Assembly: GCF_035918095.1 (NCBI RefSeq)
Contig: NZ_CP109137.1
Location: 6,884,001 to 6,948,000 of the forward strand
Source: Streptomyces sp. NBC_01750
Lineage (GTDB): Bacteria > Actinomycetota > Actinomycetes > Streptomycetales > Streptomycetaceae
Direction: 5' to 3'
DNA: 64,000 nucleotides
Position numbers and translations under genes: made by a program. The stretch's first letter is position 1, and every line of letters starts with the position of its first letter. This document shows, one piece after another, positions 55,170-63,172 of the stretch. A model generated the notes under the pieces. The model was not told where the DNA came from and did not search any database. It saw only the letters and a list, made by a program, of their open reading frames with translations.

Positions 55170-55290
55170 GGAAACTTCTTTTGCAACGGCGATGAGTACA
55201 ACTCCCGCCCCATCCGTATCAAGGGTCGGACGCGTCCCCCCGGTTTCCGTCGGCAACCGGACTCCGTACCCCCCTACAGGAGGCGACGAG

Positions 55291-56760
55291 TTGAGTCACA
55301 GGCGAATACCCAAGCGCAAAGTCGTTCTTGCGGGAGCCGGAGCGGCGGGCATCGCCGCAGCGGCCATCCTGCTGCCCCACGCCAATGCCTCGCAGCCCGG
55401 TTCCGGGTCCGCGGCAGGGTCGAACCCAAGGACGATGAGCGCCGCATCGGCGGCAGATCTCATATCAAAGCTGGGCCCAAAACTCGGCGAGGCCTTCGGT
55501 GGGGCCTATTACGACGCCGACAAGCAGCAGATCATCGTCAACGTCGTCGGCGACAACAGCAACGTCGTCAACCAGGTCAACAAGGCCGGCGCGGTGGCGA
55601 GGAGTGTCGAGAACAGCGTGGGCGAACTGAAGTCCGCCGCGAGCACGCTGGCCGAGAAGGCCACCATCCCGGGAACGGCTTGGTCCGTCGACCCGAAGAA
55701 CAACCAGATCCTCGTCACGGCGGACCGCACGGTCGCCGGTGACAAGTGGAACAGACTCGAATCGACTGTGAAGTCCCTGGGCGGTGGCATGGCCCGGATC
55801 CAGAAGTCGGCAGGCGAGTTCAAGCCCTTCGTCTCGGGCGGCGACGCCATCTTCGGCGGCGGCGCGCGCTGTTCGCTCGGCTTCAATGTGACCACCCAGG
55901 ACGGTCAGCCCGGCTTCCTCACCGCGGGGCACTGCGGTGTCGCCGCCAAGGAGTGGTCCGCGCAACAGAACGGCGCGCCCATCGGCACCGTCCAGGCGGC
56001 CACCTTCCCGGGCGACGGCGACTTCGCCCTCGTTACGTACGACGACCCGGCGACCGACGCCCCCAGCGAGGTCAACGTCGGTGGCGGGCAAACCGTGCAG
56101 ATCAAGCAGGCCGCCGACGCGGCGGTCGGCCAGGAGGTGCTCCGCATGGGCAGCACCACCGGGCTGAAGGACGGCCAGGTCACTGGTCTGAACGCCACCG
56201 TGAACTACCCGGAGGGCACGGTCACCGGTCTCATTCAGACCAATGTCTGTGCGGAGCCGGGCGACAGCGGAGGATCGCTCTTCACCCAGGACGGAAACGC
56301 GATCGGCCTCACCTCGGGCGGCAGCGGAGACTGCACCGCGGGCGGCGAGACGTTCTTCCAGCCCGTGACCACGGCTCTGGCCGCGGTGGGCGCCGAGATC
56401 GGCGCGGGCGGTAACGGTGGCGCCGAAAACGGTGGCGCTGGTGACGCGGGTGCCGCCAACGCGGGCGCTGGTGACGCGGGCGCTGGTGACGCGGGTGCCG
56501 CCAACGCGGGCGCTGGTGACGCGGGTGCTGCCAACGCGGGCGCTGGTGACGCGGGTGCTGCCAACGCGGGCGCTGGTGACGCCGGTGCTGGTGACGCGGG
56601 CGCTGGTGACGCCGGTGCTGGTGACGCGGGCGCTGGTGACGCGGGCAACGGTCACGCAGGCGCTGGTGACGCGGGTGCTGCCAATGCGGGCGCCGGTGAC
56701 GCCGGTGCCGGTGGCAACGGCGGCGCGGCGGACGACGGCTTGGCTCATAACGCCGGCTGA
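55291..56760 (+). CDS. Secreted S1-family serine protease (streptogrisin-like) with long pentapeptide-repeat tail
   Basis: A 489-residue secreted protease. An RR-containing signal peptide (SHRRIPKRKVVLAGAGAAGIAAAAILL) is followed by an alpha-lytic-type propeptide (about 45-180) and a chymotrypsin-fold domain with the triad His214 (LTAGHCGV), Asp244 (GDFALVTYD) and Ser326 (PGDSGGSL). Residues 381-470 are 18 pentapeptides of AGAGD/AGAAN type, an acidic, flexible tail not usual in streptogrisins. TTG 55291 is chosen because AGGAGG is 7 nt upstream and the signal peptide begins there; the ATG at 55192 in the same frame would bury the signal. A strong terminator follows. Confidence 0.88.
   Translation: MSHRRIPKRKVVLAGAGAAGIAAAAILLPHANASQPGSGSAAGSNPRTMSAASAADLISKLGPKLGEAFGGAYYDADKQQIIVNVVGDNSNVVNQVNKAGAVARSVENSVGELKSAASTLAEKATIPGTAWSVDPKNNQILVTADRTVAGDKWNRLESTVKSLGGGMARIQKSAGEFKPFVSGGDAIFGGGARCSLGFNVTTQDGQPGFLTAGHCGVAAKEWSAQQNGAPIGTVQAATFPGDGDFALVTYDDPATDAPSEVNVGGGQTVQIKQAADAAVGQEVLRMGSTTGLKDGQVTGLNATVNYPEGTVTGLIQTNVCAEPGDSGGSLFTQDGNAIGLTSGGSGDCTAGGETFFQPVTTALAAVGAEIGAGGNGGAENGGAGDAGAANAGAGDAGAGDAGAANAGAGDAGAANAGAGDAGAANAGAGDAGAGDAGAGDAGAGDAGAGDAGNGHAGAGDAGAANAGAGDAGAGGNGGAADDGLAHNAG
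56431..56700 (+). repeat. Eighteen imperfect 15-bp tandem repeats in the protease gene
   Basis: Units of the form GCGGGCGCTGGTGAC run in frame for 270 bp and encode AGAGD and AGAAN pentapeptides. Several neighbouring units are identical at the DNA level, which suggests recent slippage. There are no spacers of CRISPR type. Confidence 0.93.
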
Positions 56761-56780
56761 CACCGACACCCGAAGGAAGC

Positions 56781-56810
56781 GGCCCCGGGCATCGACCGAT
56801 GCCCGGGGCC
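56781..56810. terminator. Bidirectional terminator between the protease gene and ohrR
   Basis: Near-perfect hairpin with arms 56781-56793 and 56798-56810 around GACC. It lies 20 bp after the protease stop and 6 bp from the end of ohrR. Confidence 0.85.
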
Positions 56811-56816
56811 GGGCCG

Positions 56817-57329
56817 TCATCCGTCCTCTTCGCCGTCGGTCGCGCAGTCGGCGGCCGTGCCGTCGAGCTCGGCCGTGTCCAGGGTGGCGGTCAGCGCGTC
56901 GAGGCCCGCGCGCAGCTCGCGGATCCTGTCCAGTGACATACCGGTCGCCGCCGCGATCCTGCGCGGTACGTCCAGCGCCTTCTCGCGGAGCGCGGCGCCC
57001 GCCTCGGTGGGGCGGACCGTGACGGAGCGTTCGTCCTCGATGCTGCGCCTGCGCTCCACGTAACCTGCCGACTCCAGCCGCTTGAGCAGGGGTGACAGGG
57101 TGCCCGAGTCCAGGCGCAGATGCTCGCCGATCCGCTTGACCGGCAGTTCGCCGTGCTCCCAGAGCACCAGCATCACCAGATACTGCGGGTAGGTGAGGCC
57201 CAGGTCCTTGAGCGCGATCCGGTAGACGCCGTTGAAGGCCCGGGACGCGGCGTGCAGCGAGAAGCAGATCTGGTGGTCGAGGCGGAGGAAGTCCTCGTCC
57301 GGCACGGTTGTCAGCAGCGTCTTCTCCAT
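56817..57329 (-). CDS. ohrR: OhrR, peroxide-sensing MarR-family repressor
   Basis: A 170-residue MarR protein of the OhrR group. Cys22 in [14 protein letters not shown] is the conserved reactive cysteine that organic hydroperoxides oxidise to release DNA. The helix-turn-helix is [25 protein letters not shown], with the wing [19 protein letters not shown]. The acidic C-terminal tail (about 155-170) is longer than usual. It is divergent from ohr with a palindromic operator between them, the standard arrangement. The start is ATG 57329. Confidence 0.93.
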   Translation of the reverse strand: MEKTLLTTVPDEDFLRLDHQICFSLHAASRAFNGVYRIALKDLGLTYPQYLVMLVLWEHGELPVKRIGEHLRLDSGTLSPLLKRLESAGYVERRRSIEDERSVTVRPTEAGAALREKALDVPRRIAAATGMSLDRIRELRAGLDALTATLDTAELDGTAADCATDGEEDG

Positions 57330-57356
57330 GCGACCAGGGTATACCTCGCATCATTA

Positions 57357-57370
57357 AGTTGTGCACAACT
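57357..57370. promoter_or_regulatory. OhrR operator between ohrR and ohr
   Basis: AGTTGTGCACAACT is a perfect 14-bp palindrome in an AT-rich stretch, 27 bp from ohrR and 57 bp from ohr. A partial further half site (AAATTGTG) follows at 57371-57378. OhrR boxes have this TTGT-ACAA form. Confidence 0.72.
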
Positions 57371-57427
57371 AAATTGTGTGTCACCATCGTGTCAACGGTT
57401 CCCCACGGACGAAGAGGGATGCAACTC

Positions 57428-57841
<414 letters not shown>

Positions 57842-58000
57842 CGCAGGTCGGGCCGCGTCGAGCAGCAATGCCCGGCAATCCAGTGGGTCGGGGCACCGCC
57901 CAGCACAGTGCCGATGTTGCACGCGAGGCGGTGCCCCCGCACCGAGGGGTGTCCCGCAGACGTCCCGGTTCCTTGTCGCGGTGCCGCTCGCCCGGCTGCG

Positions 58001-59386
58001 TCAGACGTGTTCTCCTGCCAGCCACAGACGGGCACGTTCGTCGAACTCCACAGCTGCCCGGGACCCGCGGTGCGTGAAGGGCGCCAGGTCCTGACGCATG
58101 GTCTCCGCCGCCTGCAGAATGCGCACCGAACGCACGCCGCCCATCAGTTCCAGGGCCTTGTCCCATGTGGTGCACGCCTGCTCCACATGCCCTTGCCGGC
58201 ACTGCATGGACCCGGCGTGCGCGAGGTCCAGGGCGGTGATGCGCTGGTACTCGGAGCCGGACTCGCTCCAGACGGCTTGCGCGAAATGACGCTCGGCGAC
58301 GTCATACGCCCCCAGAAGCTCCGCGGCCAGGGCGGTGCAGCTGCCCACACAGGCACTGGCCGACCCCCACAGCGCTGCCCAGAACGGCATCTCCGTCTCG
58401 TCGGCACCGTCCACCAGTCGCGCCGCGCGGGCCGCTGCCGCCACCGCCGCCCGGCTTCTGCCGGCCAGGGCGAGGGCGCGGGCGCGGGTGACGACGTACA
58501 GCGCTTCGGAGGCCGGATCGGTGCGGCCCTGCACTCGCTGAAGGGCGGCGTCGATCAGGTCCAGAGCGTGCTCGCCGCGCCCGGTCTCCATACCGTGATG
58601 GGCGAGGACGCGCAGGATGAACGCCGTATGCAGATCGTTGCCGGCTTCCCGGGTGAGCTTGAAGGCCTGCAGGTAGTACCGCTGGGCCAGGCCCGCTTCG
58701 CCCGAGTCGTATGCCTTCCAGCCTGCCAGGTAGGCCACACATGCGGCCGCCGAGAGCATCTGCGGCTTCTGCGCCTCGGTGCGGAAGCGCGTACGGCACA
58801 GGGTGGCAACGTCGGAGACCAGGTACTGCACAACGGCCGACCGGCCGTGCCGGCCGCCGTGCCGCTGGTCGATGGCGGTCAACAGTGTGGCCATCTGCTG
58901 CACTGCCTGGATCTCTCTCTCGCCCGCGATGCCGCACGGACGGACGGTGGCAGAAGAGCGCGGCAGGCATACGGAACGGGCGGCCGCGGCGGCGGCATGA
59001 GCGGCGGCCGGGACGGAGTAGGCGGCCGAGCTGATCCAGCTGCGGCGTTCGATGTCGGCCCGCCCCAGCCTCGTCAGCGCGTCGACCGGGTCCTGTCCCA
59101 TCTCGAGCCCGAGCGACTCATCCGCCGTATCAGGTATGCGTACCAGACCCAGCTGTTCGGCCGTGACCAGCCGCCCCAGCTTCCGGGACAGCGCCTCGGC
59201 CAGGATGCGGGCGGCCACCGCGTGGGGCTGGGTGCCGGCGATCCAGTGCGCGACGGCGGACGAGTTGGTCCGCAGCGTGGTCACCCCGCTCTCCGCGGCA
59301 ACGGCCCTGACGTTCCTGGCCAGTTCGCCGTATGAGTACCCGGACTCGTCGACGGCCAGTCTCAGCTGCTCGTTCCTTCTGGTCAT
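58001..59386 (-). CDS. HTH-TPR regulatory protein (Streptomyces XRE/NsdB-like)
   Basis: A 461-residue protein. The N-terminus (residues 1-80) resembles the atypical XRE-like domain of Streptomyces regulators (LRLAVDESGYSYGELARNV ... AVAHWIAGTQPHAVAARIL). From about 150 onward it is built of TPR-like helical pairs (AYLAGWKAYDSGEAGLAQRYYLQAFKLT and similar). Proteins of this form are pleiotropic regulators of development and antibiotic production. It is divergent from a sporulation protein gene, with the palindrome TTAAGCGGCTTAA between them. ATG 59386 is preceded by GGGG. The specific role is unknown. Confidence 0.8.
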   Translation of the reverse strand: MTRRNEQLRLAVDESGYSYGELARNVRAVAAESGVTTLRTNSSAVAHWIAGTQPHAVAARILAEALSRKLGRLVTAEQLGLVRIPDTADESLGLEMGQDPVDALTRLGRADIERRSWISSAAYSVPAAAHAAAAAARSVCLPRSSATVRPCGIAGEREIQAVQQMATLLTAIDQRHGGRHGRSAVVQYLVSDVATLCRTRFRTEAQKPQMLSAAACVAYLAGWKAYDSGEAGLAQRYYLQAFKLTREAGNDLHTAFILRVLAHHGMETGRGEHALDLIDAALQRVQGRTDPASEALYVVTRARALALAGRSRAAVAAAARAARLVDGADETEMPFWAALWGSASACVGSCTALAAELLGAYDVAERHFAQAVWSESGSEYQRITALDLAHAGSMQCRQGHVEQACTTWDKALELMGGVRSVRILQAAETMRQDLAPFTHRGSRAAVEFDERARLWLAGEHV

Positions 59387-59413
59387 GCGGCCCCGATTGG
59401 CTCTTCAGCGTGT

Positions 59414-59426
59414 TTAAGCGGCTTAA
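59414..59426. promoter_or_regulatory. Palindrome between the HTH-TPR regulator and the SALP gene
   Basis: TTAAGCGGCTTAA has perfect 6-bp arms around one base, 28 bp from the regulator start. It is markedly AT-rich for this sequence and is a candidate operator or anti-repressor site for either divergent gene. Confidence 0.5.
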
Positions 59427-59518
59427 GCGAATCCATGAAGCCCGGACCCTACCCACGCCCCGCGGTACTTCGTTCACTTTCCGTCGATAGAACACACTCA
59501 GGGGTGAGGAGACGGTCC

Positions 59519-59977
59519 GTGCTGCAGCGAGGACGCCGACCGAGAGACACCGCGCCTACGACGGTCGAGCGCGAACTGGTCTGCCAACTCGTGCTGGAGG
59601 CCGGGCGAACCGTCCCCGTACCCACGCGGCTCGTCTACCGCACCGACGACCCGTACGCCGTCCATGTCGCTTTCCACACGGACACCGACACTCCCGTCGA
59701 GTGGTTCTTCGCCCGCGATCTGCTCATCGAAGGGGTCTTCCACCCGACGGGGCAGGGCGATGTGAAGATCTGGCCGGGGAGGACACCGCGCACCATGAAC
59801 TTCGTCTATCTGCTCCTGTCCGCGCCCGACGAGCACGCTCTCCTCCAGGCACCCGCCGCCGCCGTCTCGGCCTGGACCGAGCGCACACTGCGCCTGGTCC
59901 CTCCGGGATCGGAGGAGTCCCGGCTCCCCTCCGATGTCAGCACTCTGCCTCCGCCGCTGCCGGGCGGCGCGGTTTAG
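59519..59977 (+). CDS. SsgA-like sporulation protein (SALP)
   Basis: A 152-residue SsgA-like protein. The family core LVYRTDDPYAVHVAFHTDTD, VEWFFARDLLIEGVFHPTGQGDV and a C-terminal SAWTERTLRLVPPG are complete. SALPs are found only in sporulating actinomycetes, where they guide septum placement and cell-wall remodelling. Which of the SsgA-G types this is cannot be decided from one sequence. GTG 59519 is preferred because GAGGAG lies 8 nt upstream. It is divergent from an HTH-TPR regulator. Confidence 0.88.
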   Translation: MLQRGRRPRDTAPTTVERELVCQLVLEAGRTVPVPTRLVYRTDDPYAVHVAFHTDTDTPVEWFFARDLLIEGVFHPTGQGDVKIWPGRTPRTMNFVYLLLSAPDEHALLQAPAAAVSAWTERTLRLVPPGSEESRLPSDVSTLPPPLPGGAV

Positions 59978-60036
59978 CGGCATCGCACTGCCATGCCTCT
60001 GCGAAGGGCATGGCCGGACACCTTCGCCCGCCCGGG

Positions 60037-60960
60037 TCAGGGCGACCGGAGCAGCCGCTCGCGGCACTCCTCCACATCGAGATCGACTTTGGGGTACTGC
60101 GGATCCAGCGCCTCGAGGTGCTCGAGCAGCAGCTTGCTGATCGCCCAGTTGCGGTACCACTTACGGTCGGACGGCACGAGGTACCAAGGTGCCACCTTCG
60201 GCGAGCAGCGTTTCAGGGCGATCTCGTACGCCCTTTGGTAGTCCGGCCACAGCGCGCGCTCCTCGATGTCGCTGAGGTCGAACTTCCAGCGCTTCTTCGG
60301 GTTGTCGAGGCGTGCCAGAAGGCGGCGGCGCTGCTCCTCGTAGCTGATGTGCAGGAACACCTTCACGACGGTGGTTCCGTCCTCGGCGAGGACCTGCTCG
60401 AAAGTGTTGATCTCGCCGTAGCGGTGGTCGAGCATGGGGCGGGGGACCAGTTCGTGGACGCGGGCGATCAGCACATCCTCGTAGTGCGAGCGGTCGAAGA
60501 TCCCGATCTGGCCCGGCTCCGGCGTGGCCCTGACGACGCGCCAGAGGAACGGGTGTTTCCGCTCTTCGGGAGTGGGGGCTTTGAATGCCGTGATCCGGCA
60601 GCCGGCCGGGTTGAAGAGACCGATGACATGCTTGACCGTGCCGCCCTTGCCGCTGGTGTCCATGCCTTGGAGCACGAGGAGCAGTCGGCGCCGGTCGCCC
60701 GCAGTGCTCGCCGCGTAGAGGCGCTCCTGAAGGTCGGCGAGACGTTCACCCATCTGGGCGGTCGCCGCCAGTCCGGCGGCCTTGTCGGCAGGGCCGGCCG
60801 GGGTGGCTGCGGGGTCGTACGAGGAGAGGTCGACGCGCTTGCCCCCACGGATGCGGAGCAGGTCACGGAGTTGCGCCGACTGATTCTGCTTCGTCCTGTC
60901 CTCCGCCGTGCGCTCCTTCGCGCCCTGCTCCGCGGTCTTCTTCTCGTCCTTCTTGGCCAC
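60037..60960 (-). CDS. ppk2: Polyphosphate kinase 2 family protein
   Basis: A 307-residue PPK2 protein, a P-loop kinase that uses polyphosphate to phosphorylate nucleotides. The Walker A GMDTSGKGG is at about residues 99-107. FDRSHYEDVLIARVH holds the Walker B and substrate aspartate, and the lid region KRWKFDLSDIEERALWPDYQRAYE is intact. A basic, charged N-terminal segment (about 1-30) precedes the domain. Whether it is AMP- or ADP-specific is unresolved. GTG 60960 follows AAGGGG. It converges with the SALP gene, with 59 bp between the stops. Confidence 0.9.
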   Translation of the reverse strand: MAKKDEKKTAEQGAKERTAEDRTKQNQSAQLRDLLRIRGGKRVDLSSYDPAATPAGPADKAAGLAATAQMGERLADLQERLYAASTAGDRRRLLLVLQGMDTSGKGGTVKHVIGLFNPAGCRITAFKAPTPEERKHPFLWRVVRATPEPGQIGIFDRSHYEDVLIARVHELVPRPMLDHRYGEINTFEQVLAEDGTTVVKVFLHISYEEQRRRLLARLDNPKKRWKFDLSDIEERALWPDYQRAYEIALKRCSPKVAPWYLVPSDRKWYRNWAISKLLLEHLEALDPQYPKVDLDVEECRERLLRSP

Positions 60961-61166
60961 CGCGTGCCCCTTCCGGCTCCGGTCCGTTCCCTCGATCGTG
61001 CGACGGAACCCCGGCTCCCGCGAACGCGGTGTGGTGGAAGAGCACGATGGGGCGGCATCACTACGCCGCGCCGGGGCGACCTGGGGCAGAGCCACAACCT
61101 GAGCGGGGCGGATGGGCTACGCACGTGGTGCGCCGCACCCGCCCCCGTCCGGGTGTTCTCAGAGGA

Positions 61167-62525
61167 TCAGCACCACGGCCCGGTGACCGCGAACGTCGTC
61201 CCGGGCGTATAGCAGTTGACGTACATGGTCTCTCCGTCCGGCGAGAAGGTGACGCCCGCGAACTCGCCCCATTCCGGCACCTCGGGAGTGCCGATGTTCT
61301 GAGCGCCGCGCGCCATCGGGTAGACCTCGCCGCGCTTCGTCAGCCCGTACACATGCTGCGTGCCGCCGCCGTCCTCGCACACCATCAGCCCGCCGCCGGG
61401 CGCGAGGCAGATGTTGTCGGGGGATTCGCCGGGCAGCTGGATGTCCGTGCTCGGGCCGAAGACGATCACCAGCGTGAGCCGGCGCCGGTGCGGCTCGTAC
61501 TTCCACACCTGCCCGAAGTGGTCGGCGGCTGAGCCCGCCTTGCTCTGGGCGAAGCTGGAGACGAAGTAGACCGAACTCCCGCCCCGGTAGCAGCCTTCCA
61601 GTTTCTGGGCGTGCGTGATGCCCTTCGGCCCGAAGTCCTGCAGCCGGACGGGGGTCTGCTTCGCCTGGCTGTCCGGTACGGGCACCCACTCGATCCGCTC
61701 GAAGCTCGTGCCGGTCTCCTGGATCGCGGACAGGTCGGGCACACCCGGCACCCGCATCGCCTCCAGCCTCCCGCCCGCGCGCAGCGAACCCGTGCCGCCG
61801 AGCGGTTTCCTCGGCAGGAAGCGGTAGAAGAGCCCGAACGGCCGGTCGAAGGCGTCCTCCGTCTCGTACACGATCCCGCTCTTCGGATCGACGGCGATCG
61901 CCTCGTGCTGGAACCGGCCCATCGCGGTGAGCGGTACGGCTCCGGTACGGCGCGGATCGGCACCGTCGACCTCGAAGATGAAGCCGTGGTCCTTGGTGTA
62001 GCCGTTGGTGCCGGCTCTGTCCTCGGTCTCCTCGCAGGTGAGCCAGGTGCCCCACGGAGTGGGTCCGCCCGCGCAGTTCACGGCAGTGCCCGCGATGGCT
62101 ACGCGCTCGGACAGCACATTGTTGCGGCTGTCCAGCTCAAGGGCCGTACAGCCGCCCTTGCCCATCGGGTCGTAGGTGAGGCCCTCGACGGCCGGGACAG
62201 CGATCTTTGCGGTGACGCGGTTCTCGTGGTTGCGGACCAGATGGACGCGGCCGCGGCGGCCGGCGAAGGCCGACATGCCGTCGTGGTTGCTGGGCACCTT
62301 GCCCTCGCCCGAGCGCAGTTGATCTCCCTCGCGGGAGAGGACCCGGTAGCGGAAACCTTTTGGCAGATCGAGCAGCCCGGCCGGGTCGGGGACGAGCGGG
62401 CCGTACCCGCTGTGCCCGCGGGCGGCAGCGGTGCCCGCGAAGAGTTCGGAGAAGGCACCGGTGAAGGCGATCCCGGCGCTCAACGCACCGGTACGTGCCA
62501 GGACTTGACGTCGTGTTGCGGACAT
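61167..62525 (-). CDS. PhoX-like (DUF839) secreted protein with Tat signal
   Basis: A 452-residue exported protein of the PhoX/DUF839 family. A twin-arginine signal (ATRRQVLARTGALSAGIAFTG) precedes a beta-propeller. VHLVRNHENR, WGTWLTCEETEDR, HEAIAVDPKSG and CLAPGGGLMVCEDGGG are typical. PhoX relatives are calcium/iron-dependent alkaline phosphatases, but many DUF839 proteins are not tested. The C-terminus ends in VTGPWC. ATG 62525 follows GGGAG at 7 nt. It lies upstream of ppk2 on the same strand with a 206-bp gap. I see no clear PHO box. Confidence 0.83.
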   Translation of the reverse strand: MSATRRQVLARTGALSAGIAFTGAFSELFAGTAAARGHSGYGPLVPDPAGLLDLPKGFRYRVLSREGDQLRSGEGKVPSNHDGMSAFAGRRGRVHLVRNHENRVTAKIAVPAVEGLTYDPMGKGGCTALELDSRNNVLSERVAIAGTAVNCAGGPTPWGTWLTCEETEDRAGTNGYTKDHGFIFEVDGADPRRTGAVPLTAMGRFQHEAIAVDPKSGIVYETEDAFDRPFGLFYRFLPRKPLGGTGSLRAGGRLEAMRVPGVPDLSAIQETGTSFERIEWVPVPDSQAKQTPVRLQDFGPKGITHAQKLEGCYRGGSSVYFVSSFAQSKAGSAADHFGQVWKYEPHRRRLTLVIVFGPSTDIQLPGESPDNICLAPGGGLMVCEDGGGTQHVYGLTKRGEVYPMARGAQNIGTPEVPEWGEFAGVTFSPDGETMYVNCYTPGTTFAVTGPWC

Positions 62526-62695
62526 GAGGCAACTCCCTGTGGGGGCACCGCCCATGCCGAAGGCCATGGGGGAGGAACAGGAGACGTGACCCGCACGTGT
62601 GTATCACGCAGTCCGGTGGGACGAGAACCGTGCGGGCCACTATGCCTTTGTGCGTCGCTGTGCTTGTCGCCGTGCCCCGGCGGGGTCAGGCGGGG

Positions 62696-63121
62696 TCAGG
62701 CGAGGGAAGCGCTGAGCGTGATCGCCGTACCTGTGAGGGCCTGGCTCACCGGGCAGTTCTTCTTGGCGTCCTCGGCGGCCGCGGCGAACCCGTCCGCGTC
62801 CAGCCCGGGGACCTCGCCCTGCACGGTGAGGTGGATGCCGGTGATGCCCTCACCGGGCTGGAAGGTCACATCTGCCTTGGTCTCCAGCCGGGTTGGCGGG
62901 GTGCCCGCGCCGGTCAGACCGTGCGAGAGGGCCATGGAGAAGCAGCTCGAGTGGGCGGCCGCGATGAGCTCCTCGGGACTGGTCCTGCCGTTGGCCTGCT
63001 CGGCGCGGGACGGCCAGTTGACCGGGTAGCTGCCAATGCCCGACGAGTCGAGGGTGACCGTGCCGGAGCCCTTGAGCAGCTCGCCTTCCCAGACCGTGTG
63101 CGCCGTACGCGTGGTGGCCAT
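62696..63121 (-). CDS. OsmC-family peroxiredoxin
   Basis: A 141-residue OsmC protein. The peroxidatic Cys60 is in ELIAAAHSSCFSMALSHGL and the resolving Cys123 in DAKKNCPVSQAL. VWEGELLKGSGTVTLDSSG at the N-terminus is the OsmC rather than the Ohr form. It reduces organic hydroperoxides. Together with ohr it gives the window two members of this family. ATG 63121 follows AAGGGAA. The transcript probably stops before the PhoX-like gene, 170 bp further on. Confidence 0.93.
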   Translation of the reverse strand: MATTRTAHTVWEGELLKGSGTVTLDSSGIGSYPVNWPSRAEQANGRTSPEELIAAAHSSCFSMALSHGLTGAGTPPTRLETKADVTFQPGEGITGIHLTVQGEVPGLDADGFAAAAEDAKKNCPVSQALTGTAITLSASLA

Positions 63122-63172
63122 GATGGTTCCCTTCCGGTGGCTAGAGGGCTTTCGGGCCCCAAAGCCCCAAAC

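Noticed and set aside
56431..56700. CRISPR array
   Set aside because: The 15-bp repeats are contiguous, in frame and without unique spacers; they encode a protein tail. No cas genes are present.
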